A DNA stretch of 10,531 nt. Origin: an uncultured Clostridia bacterium (lineage in GTDB: Bacteria > Bacillota > Clostridia > Christensenellales > Borkfalkiaceae). Position numbers and translations under genes: made by a program. The DNA lies in NCBI GenBank assembly GCA_947589585.1, contig CANQCA010000048.1:1-10531 (forward strand), given 5' to 3'. Below, piece after piece: positions 4,383 to 10,531 of this stretch. The notes under the pieces were generated by a model. It did no database searches. It worked only from the letters and a program-made list of their open reading frames with translations, and had not been told where the DNA came from. Positions within the stretch are counted from its first letter, which is position 1. The number at the start of each line of letters is the position of its first letter.

Positions 4383-7300
4383 TACATGACTGTGTCGCCG
4401 CCCAATCTGCTTTCCACTTCGGAGAGCTTCACGGAGACGATCTTCGAGACGCCCTTTTCCTCCATCGTAACGCCGAAGAGCACGTCGGCCTGCGCCATGG
4501 TGGGCTTTCTGTGCGTGATGACGATGAACTGCGTATCTTTGGAGAACTTTTTCAGATACTTCGCAAAGCGGTCTACGTTCGCCTCGTCGAGCGCAGCCTC
4601 GATCTCGTCGAGGATACAGAACGGCATGGGACGGGACTTCAGGATCGCAAACAGGATGGCGATCGCGGTAAACGCCTGCTCGCCGCCCGAGAGAAGAGAG
4701 ATCTTGGTGAGCTTCTTCCCCGGAGGGCAGGCGACGATCTCGACGCCCGCTTCGAGCGGATCGTCGCAGTCAGTGTAGTCGAGCTGCATCTCCGCCCTAC
4801 CGCCGCCGAACAGCTCCTTAAAGATCTGGGTGAAGTTGGCGTTGATCTCCTGGAAGCCCGAATCAAACTGCTTTTGCATGGTCTCGCGCAGTTCGTTGAG
4901 CACGCCCGTGAGATCTTCGATCCCCTTGTCGAGGTCTTCTTTTTGCGTCTGCATCTCGGTGTAGCGGGCGAGAAGTTCGTCGTAGTCCTCGACGGCGTTC
5001 ATGTTCACGTTGCCGAGCGCGGCGATCTTATGACGCAGGGAATTGATATTGGAATTCGCCTGGGAGAAATCATATTCGGGGTCGCGGAGGGACTGCGCGG
5101 TCTCGTAGGTGAGGCCGTACATCTCGTCGAGACGCTGGCGCATGTTCTCGAGAGTGGTCTCGGCGCGGGTGATCTCGTTCTCGGCGGTGTGTTTTTCTTC
5201 GCTCTTTACCGTCTGTTTGGCGATGAGGGCACGCTTTTCCTCGGCGAGGCGGAGCTGTTTCTCATTCTCCTCCTTTTTAAGGTTCTCCACCGCGGCGATC
5301 TCCTCGCGGATCTTGGAGACGGCATATTGTTCCTCTTCGGTAAGGCTGACCTTCTCCTGCTCTTGTTTGAGCTCCTCGATCTGGGCCTCCATGCTGCGGA
5401 TGCCGGCACGCGTCTCTTCGATCCTGATGAGAAGGCTGTCCCGCTCTTCCTGCAGCCGCCTGAGGTTCTCCTCTTCGGCGGAACGAACAGAGGTGACGGA
5501 AGCCTGTTCGATGCGCAGATCCGAGAGCCGTTTCGCGAGGGCGTCGCGCTCCTCTTTGATCTTTTCGATCTCGCTTGCACGCAGCTGGGATTCGCTCGCG
5601 GCCTCCATTCTGATCTTGCTGAGAAGTTCCTCGTTTTCTGCGGAAGAGAGCACTTCCGTCTCGAGGTCGGAGGCCTGACGGGTGAGGCGTTCCAAAAGGG
5701 CGGCATACTCCGCCGCATCCGTCTCGGCGGAAGAGACGAGCCCTTCGAGCGCGATCTCCTTTTGGGCGATGGCTGCAAAGTGGGCGGCCTCCTCCTGCAC
5801 CTTCACGCGGAAGGCCTCATGCGCGGCACGGGCCTCCTCGAGTTCCTTTTCGCAGTTTGCGAGTGCGGCGCGGAACTTTTCGAGCGCACCCTTCTTGCGG
5901 GCGATGTTTTCCTCACACTCCTTGATCTTGCGCTCGCCGGCGAGCAGATTCCCGCTGTCCTTCCTCTGGGAACCGCCCGTCATGGACCCGCTCGAGGAGA
6001 TGTTATCCCCCTCCAAAGTGATGATGCGGAAGGCGCGGGGATACTTCTTCATGATGCGCGTCGCATTCAAAATATTGTCGCAGATGAGGGTATTCCCGAG
6101 CAAATTCTTGATGACGTTCTCGTAGTATTCGTCGTAACGGACGAGGTCGTTTGCAAGCCCCAATGCGCCGTTTTCCTGCAGGGCGCGCTCCACCTCGCGG
6201 GTATCGGGGCGGGGACGCATCGTGTCGACGGGAAGGAAGGTGACGATCCCGCCGTGATGGTCTTTCAGATATTGGATGAGGTAGCGCGCATCGTCCGCCG
6301 TGGCGGTGACGAGATTCTGCATCGCCGCGCCGAAGGCCGTCTCGATGGCGACCTCGTACTGCTTGTCCGTGCGGACGATATCGGCGATGGCGCCCTTGAT
6401 GCGCTTTCCGAGCTCGGGGTTCTCCTTCGCATCGAGCTGGAGACGGCGCACGGAGTCGCGGTAGCCGTCGAACCTGTTCTTGAGGCCTATGTAAAGCTCG
6501 AGATTATTCGTGAAATTCGCGATGGAAGTGTTGCAATTTACGATCTCTTCGGAGAGCTTTTGGCTGGAACGGGAGAGATCGCCCACGATACCCAAGAGCT
6601 CTTCCTCGCGCTGCGGCTTGCTGTCGAGGAAGGCCTCGCAGACCGCCTTTTCCTTCCTGCACTCTTCGAGCTGGCGGCTGAACTCGGCCTTGCGCCCCTC
6701 TGCCTTTGCGATCGCCTCGCGCACTTCGCCGATCCTGTCCTGTGCGGCGTCGCGCTTTGCGGTGAGGCTCCCCACGTTGGTCCTCACGGCGGAGAGGTTC
6801 TCCACGGCAGAGATCTCACTTGCGCGCTGGGCGTCGGAGAGGCGCTCATAGGCCGCGACGCGGGCATCCGCTTCCGAGAGCTTCGCCGTGAGCTCTGCGC
6901 ACTCCCGCTCGATCTCGCCCACCCGCTTCGTGTCGCTCTCGGATTTCTTCGAGCTCCCCTGCACGGTCGCATCGATATCCTTCATGCGCTTTTGCGAGAC
7001 GGCGATGTCCTCGGCTGCGGAAGCAAGCTGGCGGCGGTAGCTGCCGATCCTCTCGCTGAGCACCTTGGCATCGCCCGTCTTATTGGCCATGCCCACCTCG
7101 AAGGAGAGGAGACGGTCGTGCAGTTTTCTCAGCCGTTCATCTGCCTGAGAAATGCGTACCCTGCCCGCCTCTTCTTCCCCGTCGGCGAGGGAAAGCCGCG
7201 TCTCGATGCCGGCGAGCTCTGCCTCGGCTGCGGCGATCTTGCTGCGGTATTTCTTGGATTCCTGTTCGAACCCGTCGCTGCGCACGAGGTAGGCGTTGAC

Positions 7301-7978
7301 CTCCTCGTACTTGAGCTGCTCGGAATATTCCCGGTATTTTTTTGCCGTCTCCGCCTGCTTTTCGAGGGGGCGAAGCTGGCGCTCGGCTTCGTCCATGCGC
7401 TGCACGAAGACGGTCAGATTATCCTTTGCGCTCTCGAGCTTGCGCTCGATCTCGCCCTTTTGCGTCTTGAATTTGATGACGCCCGTCGCCTCTTCGAAGA
7501 TCGTGCGCCGGTCCTCGGGCTTGGAGTTCATGATCTGGGCGACCTTGCCCTGCCCGATGATGGAGTAGCCCTCCTTCCCGATGCCGACGCCGTGCAGAAG
7601 GGCGACGATATCCTTGAGCCTGCAGGGCTGCATATTGAGGAGATATTCGCTCTCGCCCGAACGGTACAGTCTGCGGGTCATGGCGACTTCCTCATAGTCG
7701 ATATCGAAGATCTTGTGCGAATTGTCGAATACGAGCGTCACTTCGCAGAACGAGAGCTGGCGGCGCGTCTCGGTGCCGGCAAAGATGACGTCCTGCATGT
7801 TGGAGCCGCGGAGGGTCTTGGCGGACTGTTCGCCGAGCACCCAGCGGACGGCATCCGCAACATTGGACTTACCGCATCCGTTGGGCCCGACGATACAAGT
7901 GACGCCATCCTCGAATTTGATGGTGGTCTTATCGGCGAAGGATTTGAATCCTACGAGTCTTGCTTCCTTAAAGTTCAC
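4382..7978 (-). CDS. smc: Chromosome segregation ATPase SMC
   Basis: A 1198-residue SMC protein, the ATPase core of the bacterial condensin that, with ScpA and ScpB, extrudes loops and resolves sister chromosomes. The N-terminal head has MNFKEARLVGFKSFADKT, Walker A GPNGCGKS (31-38) and the LRGSNMQDVIFAG stretch. A coiled coil (about 170-510) leads to the hinge (about 515-670, ending GSMTGGS), followed by the returning coiled coil. The C-terminal head carries the ABC signature LLSGGEQAFTAIAILFAIL (from about 1095), Walker B FCILDEIEAALDEANV (from about 1120) and the H-loop THRK. Length fits Bacillota SMC (about 1190). The start is GTG at 7978, directly after the rnc stop; it puts the conserved GFKSF at the expected position. 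AAAGGGGA upstream, inside rnc, is the likely ribosome binding site. Confidence 0.98.
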   Translation of the reverse strand: MNFKEARLVGFKSFADKTTIKFEDGVTCIVGPNGCGKSNVADAVRWVLGEQSAKTLRGSNMQDVIFAGTETRRQLSFCEVTLVFDNSHKIFDIDYEEVAMTRRLYRSGESEYLLNMQPCRLKDIVALLHGVGIGKEGYSIIGQGKVAQIMNSKPEDRRTIFEEATGVIKFKTQKGEIERKLESAKDNLTVFVQRMDEAERQLRPLEKQAETAKKYREYSEQLKYEEVNAYLVRSDGFEQESKKYRSKIAAAEAELAGIETRLSLADGEEEAGRVRISQADERLRKLHDRLLSFEVGMANKTGDAKVLSERIGSYRRQLASAAEDIAVSQKRMKDIDATVQGSSKKSESDTKRVGEIERECAELTAKLSEADARVAAYERLSDAQRASEISAVENLSAVRTNVGSLTAKRDAAQDRIGEVREAIAKAEGRKAEFSRQLEECRKEKAVCEAFLDSKPQREEELLGIVGDLSRSSQKLSEEIVNCNTSIANFTNNLELYIGLKNRFDGYRDSVRRLQLDAKENPELGKRIKGAIADIVRTDKQYEVAIETAFGAAMQNLVTATADDARYLIQYLKDHHGGIVTFLPVDTMRPRPDTREVERALQENGALGLANDLVRYDEYYENVIKNLLGNTLICDNILNATRIMKKYPRAFRIITLEGDNISSSGSMTGGSQRKDSGNLLAGERKIKECEENIARKKGALEKFRAALANCEKELEEARAAHEAFRVKVQEEAAHFAAIAQKEIALEGLVSSAETDAAEYAALLERLTRQASDLETEVLSSAENEELLSKIRMEAASESQLRASEIEKIKEERDALAKRLSDLRIEQASVTSVRSAEEENLRRLQEERDSLLIRIEETRAGIRSMEAQIEELKQEQEKVSLTEEEQYAVSKIREEIAAVENLKKEENEKQLRLAEEKRALIAKQTVKSEEKHTAENEITRAETTLENMRQRLDEMYGLTYETAQSLRDPEYDFSQANSNINSLRHKIAALGNVNMNAVEDYDELLARYTEMQTQKEDLDKGIEDLTGVLNELRETMQKQFDSGFQEINANFTQIFKELFGGGRAEMQLDYTDCDDPLEAGVEIVACPPGKKLTKISLLSGGEQAFTAIAILFAILKSRPMPFCILDEIEAALDEANVDRFAKYLKKFSKDTQFIVITHRKPTMAQADVLFGVTMEEKGVSKIVSVKLSEVESRLGGDTVM

Positions 7979-8656
7979 TTATTTGTCCCCTTTTATCGCA
8001 TTACGGCTGTGCGTATTCCATTCCAGATAAAGTTTTTTGGCGGCCTCCGTCTCGGCGGCCTTTTTGCTCGCGCCCCTGCCGACGGCCTTTTTGCCGAGGG
8101 CAAAAACCGTAGCGCGGTATTCCTCCCCGTCCTGCTCGGTCTGATAGCGCGGCGGGGCGTGCTCGATCTCCTGCACGATCTCCTGAAGGAGCGTCTTATA
8201 ATTCTCGGTATCGATCTCGACGAGATTGGTAAGGAGAAAGCGTTTTGCCGCGGCAAGGCCTCCGTCGAGATAGATGGCGCCCGTGACCGCTTCGAAGAGG
8301 TTGGACCGCGTTTTCCCGCCGATATTATTCTCCCCGCCCGCATAGCGGAGATACTGCATGAGGGAGAGACGGGCCTCGGCCTTCTCGAGTGCGGATTGGG
8401 ATACGTATTGCTTCCTGAGTTCTGTGAGCTTGCCCTCGTCCTCACGGCTGCGTTTTATGAGCATCTCCGTGACGACGAGCTCTAAAACGGCGTCCCCCAA
8501 AAATTCGAGGCGCTCGTTGTCCGCTTCCCCCTTCGCCGCAAAGAGCGAGGAATGGGTGAATGCCTGCAAAAGCAGCGCCCTGTCCTTGAAAGAATAGCCG
8601 ATCGCGCGTTCGATAGCGGCAAATGCCTCTTCGTCGAGTGGCTCCGTCCTGCTCAT
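7979..8656 (-). CDS. rnc: Ribonuclease III
   Basis: A 225-residue double-strand-specific endoribonuclease that processes rRNA precursors and mRNA duplexes. The catalytic domain has the signature NERLEFLGDAVLEL (47-60), with metal ligands Glu51 and Asp55, and SNLFEAVTGAIYLDGG (118-133), whose Glu122 corresponds to the essential E. coli Glu117. The residue equivalent to E. coli Asp114 is Asn119 here. A C-terminal double-stranded-RNA-binding domain spans about 152-214 (YKTLLQEIVQ...GRGASKKAAETEAAKKL). The open frame extends far upstream through plsX, but the ATG at 8656 overlaps the plsX stop (ATGA) and has GGAGA upstream, giving a normal-length protein. Coupling with plsX and smc is very tight. 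Confidence 0.96.
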   Translation of the reverse strand: MSRTEPLDEEAFAAIERAIGYSFKDRALLLQAFTHSSLFAAKGEADNERLEFLGDAVLELVVTEMLIKRSREDEGKLTELRKQYVSQSALEKAEARLSLMQYLRYAGGENNIGGKTRSNLFEAVTGAIYLDGGLAAAKRFLLTNLVEIDTENYKTLLQEIVQEIEHAPPRYQTEQDGEEYRATVFALGKKAVGRGASKKAAETEAAKKLYLEWNTHSRNAIKGDK

Positions 8657-9681
8657 TCGCTTCTCTCCGTCGCCTGTTCGCAGGAGGAAAGCATCTCCTC
8701 TATGTTGGCGATGAGGCCGCCCCCGGCCGCTTCCACGGCCTGCAAAACGGAGGCGCACACCGAGCGTGCCTTGGCCGCGCCGTGGCACTTGACGACCACC
8801 TTCTTCAGCCCCAGAAAGACGGAACCGCCGAAGCGGGTATAATCGAGCATGGACTTGAGCCCGCCGAGCTGTTTTCTTGCAAAGAGATAGGAGAGCTTGG
8901 AAAGCGGCGAACGCCTGAACTCCCGCTCCAGAACCGTCGTGACCGTCTTCCCGCAGCCCTCGATGGACTTGAGAGCGATATTGCCCGAGAAACCGTCGGA
9001 AACGGCGACGTTGATATCGCCGAGCATGATGTCCCGCCCCTCGATATTTCCCACAAAGTCGATGCCCTTCGTCTCCTTCAGAAGGGCGTATGCCTCCTGA
9101 TGAAGAAGATCCCCCTTGTGCTCCTCGGTGCCGTTGTTGAGCAGGCCGACGCGGGGCTTTTCCATCGCATAGGCGACCTTCGCATAGGCGGAAGCCATCA
9201 CGCCGAACTGGGCGAGATAGGCGGGTTTGCACTCGGCGTTTGCCCCGCAGTCACAAAGCAGGGTGACGCCCCCGTGCGCGTTGGGGATGCCCGGGCAGAG
9301 TGCGGGACGCAGAACGCCCTTGATCCTGCCGACGAGCATGATCCCGCCCGTGAGCACCGCCCCCGTCGAACCCGCGGAGACGATCCCGCCCACGCGCTCG
9401 TCCTCTTTGAGAAGGCGCATGCCGACGACGAGGGAACTGTCCTTCTTCGCACGTACTGCCTGCGTGGGGATATCGTCGCCCGTGATGACCTCGGTGCAGT
9501 GCACGACCTCCACGCGGGCTCCGTCATACTTGTATTTACTGAGTTCGTGCCCGATGAGGGTCTCATCCCCCGTCAGCACGACGGAAAAATTCTTTTGCTT
9601 TTCGAGGGCCTCGAGGGCGCCCTTCACGATCTCGGCGGGGGCATTGTCCCCGCCCATCGCATCGACAACGATCCTGAGCAT
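8653..9681 (-). CDS. plsX: Phosphate acyltransferase PlsX
   Basis: A 342-residue peripheral membrane enzyme that converts acyl-ACP and phosphate to acyl-phosphate, the donor for PlsY in the first step of phosphatidic acid synthesis. The family pattern is clear: VDAMGGDNAPAEIVKGA (6-22), SAGSTGAVLTGG (102-113), CDCGANAECKP (143-153), VGLLNNGTEEHKGD (178-191), FVGNIEGRDI (209-218), SDGFSGNIALKSIEG (228-242) and HGAAKA near 300. Length matches the family (about 330-345). ATG 9681 is preceded by AGGGAG. In most Bacillota plsX is followed by fab genes and acpP before rnc; here rnc overlaps it directly. An extended -10 promoter sits about 50 bp upstream. I see no FapR-type operator, though I could not search systematically. 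Confidence 0.97.
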   Translation of the reverse strand: MLRIVVDAMGGDNAPAEIVKGALEALEKQKNFSVVLTGDETLIGHELSKYKYDGARVEVVHCTEVITGDDIPTQAVRAKKDSSLVVGMRLLKEDERVGGIVSAGSTGAVLTGGIMLVGRIKGVLRPALCPGIPNAHGGVTLLCDCGANAECKPAYLAQFGVMASAYAKVAYAMEKPRVGLLNNGTEEHKGDLLHQEAYALLKETKGIDFVGNIEGRDIMLGDINVAVSDGFSGNIALKSIEGCGKTVTTVLEREFRRSPLSKLSYLFARKQLGGLKSMLDYTRFGGSVFLGLKKVVVKCHGAAKARSVCASVLQAVEAAGGGLIANIEEMLSSCEQATERSE

Positions 9682-9730
9682 CTTTTCTCCCTTCGGCGTG
9701 GCGTATTTTTACGATACGGCACACGAAACA

Positions 9731-9759
9731 ATTATAACATTTTTACAAGAAAAACACAA
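9731..9759 (-). promoter_or_regulatory. Extended -10 promoter of plsX-rnc-smc
   Basis: The -10 is a perfect TATAAT (9731-9736) preceded by TGT, giving the extended form TGnTATAAT. At 17 bases upstream is a weak -35, TTGTGT (9754-9759). The predicted start is near 9724, with a leader of about 43 bases containing a 5-bp stem (9702-9706 with 9714-9718) before the AGGGAG ribosome binding site. Confidence 0.75.
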
Positions 9760-9802
9760 TACTTTGCGGGAAATTTACGAGAATTTTCGCGTTTCGGAAC
9801 GC

Positions 9803-9831
9803 AAAAAAGCCCTCCCGCGGCGGGGAGGGCT
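9803..9831 (-). terminator. Intrinsic terminator of the leucine-rich repeat gene
   Basis: AGCCCTCCC (9823-9831 on the minus strand) pairs perfectly over 9 bp with GGGAGGGCT (9808-9816), with a 6-base loop, and is followed by a run of U from 9808 down to 9803. It lies 14 bp past the stop codon of the leucine-rich repeat gene and insulates plsX from it. Confidence 0.92.
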
Positions 9832-9845
9832 CAGCTTGTATCTTT

Positions 9846-10531
9846 TTAATTTGCCGCGCCGTCGAAGACGAGCATCTGCGTAAGCCTCTCGTTTCCGGCT
9901 GCGACGCCTACTCTTCTCCAATTCGCCTCCGTGCCCGCATAGTGCACTTGCGTGAGGGCGGTGCAGCCTTGGAAGGCGTATGCCCCGACCGCGGTGAGGG
10001 AGACGGGAAGGGTGATATCCGTGAGGGCGGTGCAGCCGTCGAAGGCATAACTGCCGAGCGTTTTGAGCTTGCTCAGCGTGGTCTGCGCACCGGCTTCCCT
10101 GTCGAACAGAACGCTTTCGAGCGAAGTGCAACCGGCAAAGGCGTAGCTCCCGATGAGCGTGACGTTCACGGGAATGGTGACCGACGTGAATGCGGCGCCG
10201 CGGAAGGCATAGCTCCCGATGGACGTGAGGGCCTTGGGAAGGGCGATGGCGGAGAGCGGACAGCCGTCGAAGGCATGGCTCCCGATGGACGTGAGCTTGC
10301 TCGGCGTCGTCTTGACCGATGCGGTATCGCCGCCGGGCGTCTCTTCGGTAAGGTCTGCGAAGGTGACCGCCGTAAGATGGCCGCAACCCGAGAAAGCATT
10401 GTCGCCGATCGTCCTCACATTCGCGGGAATGGTTACGGACGTGAGCGAAGTGCAATTTTCAAAGGCGGAAGCGCCGACCTCTGTGACGGCGGGGACCGTG
10501 ATGTCCTCAACGCTCGTCCCCTCTACCATTG
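9846..10531 (-). CDS. BspA-like leucine-rich repeat protein (LRR_5), C-terminal part
   Basis: This is the 3' portion of a larger gene; the frame is still open at the right window edge, and the ATG at 10529 is probably internal. The roughly 228 visible residues are about seven repeats of the BspA (LRR_5) type with a 23-residue period, e.g. LTSVTIPANVRTIGDNAFSG, LTDITLPVSLTAVGAYAFQG. Two repeats have inserts (near DLTEETPGGDTASV and DREAGAQTT). The end VHYAGTEANWRRV...LVFDGAAN resembles the capping segment seen at the C-terminus of such proteins. The family is usually secreted or surface-exposed in gut bacteria and implicated in adhesion, but no signal peptide or anchor is visible here because the N-terminus is missing and the C-terminus lacks a sorting motif. 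It is a separate transcription unit from plsX. Confidence 0.9.
   Translation of the reverse strand, partial: MVEGTSVEDITVPAVTEVGASAFENCTSLTSVTIPANVRTIGDNAFSGCGHLTAVTFADLTEETPGGDTASVKTTPSKLTSIGSHAFDGCPLSAIALPKALTSIGSYAFRGAAFTSVTIPVNVTLIGSYAFAGCTSLESVLFDREAGAQTTLSKLKTLGSYAFDGCTALTDITLPVSLTAVGAYAFQGCTALTQVHYAGTEANWRRVGVAAGNERLTQMLVFDGAAN

Noticed and set aside
4373..8485. A plus-strand open frame of 1370 codons running antisense through smc and into rnc
   Set aside because: Both antisense partners are unmistakable conserved proteins. The long frame is the expected shadow of GC-rich codon use in smc, its product shows no recognisable domain, and it has no promoter or ribosome binding site that I could support.
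8623..9849. A plus-strand open frame of 408 codons antisense to plsX
   Set aside because: It is a shadow of plsX, with no family features and no initiation signals.
1..10531. tRNA, rRNA, CRISPR array, toxin-antitoxin, prophage or transposase genes
   Set aside because: None was recognised on either strand. The repeats present are hairpin elements, not regularly spaced direct repeats.

Overview
The window reads almost entirely on the minus strand and looks like chromosomal core DNA of a fairly GC-rich, probably uncultured member of the Bacillota (Clostridia). The grounds are the gene order plsX-rnc-smc-ftsY-ylxM-ffh-rpsP, the presence of YlxM, strong GGAGG ribosome binding sites, near-consensus sigma-A promoters, and a BspA-type leucine-rich repeat protein typical of gut Clostridia. 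The exact lineage cannot be fixed from the sequence.

Layout, in the direction of transcription (right to left). At the right edge is the 3' end of a BspA-like leucine-rich repeat gene, closed by a strong terminator. An extended -10 promoter then drives plsX (phosphate acyltransferase), rnc (RNase III) and smc (chromosome condensin ATPase), which overlap or abut. About 530 bp of GC-rich inverted repeats separates smc from ftsY (SRP receptor). Next comes a small two-helix membrane protein of unknown function with its own consensus promoter and terminator. That terminator overlaps the promoter of ylxM-ffh (SRP regulator and SRP GTPase). A further 258 bp of repeats leads to rpsP (ribosomal protein S16), followed by another dispersed repeat running off the left edge.

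Together the genes cover the start of phospholipid synthesis (PlsX), double-stranded RNA processing (RNase III), chromosome organisation (SMC) and co-translational membrane targeting (FtsY, Ffh, YlxM), next to a ribosomal protein. No phage, transposase, CRISPR, toxin-antitoxin or defence gene was found.

The unusual content is intergenic. (i) Two nearly identical 20-bp palindromes, centred exactly 50 bp apart, bracket the ylxM-ffh promoter. (ii) A dispersed repeat begins directly after the stop codons of both smc and rpsP, and its pairing arms differ between copies but match within each copy. (iii) A family of GC-rich hairpin units occurs in both orientations. (iv) A nested inverted-repeat element overlaps the end of ffh. 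None of this amounts to proof of a new system, but (i) and (ii) are specific and testable.
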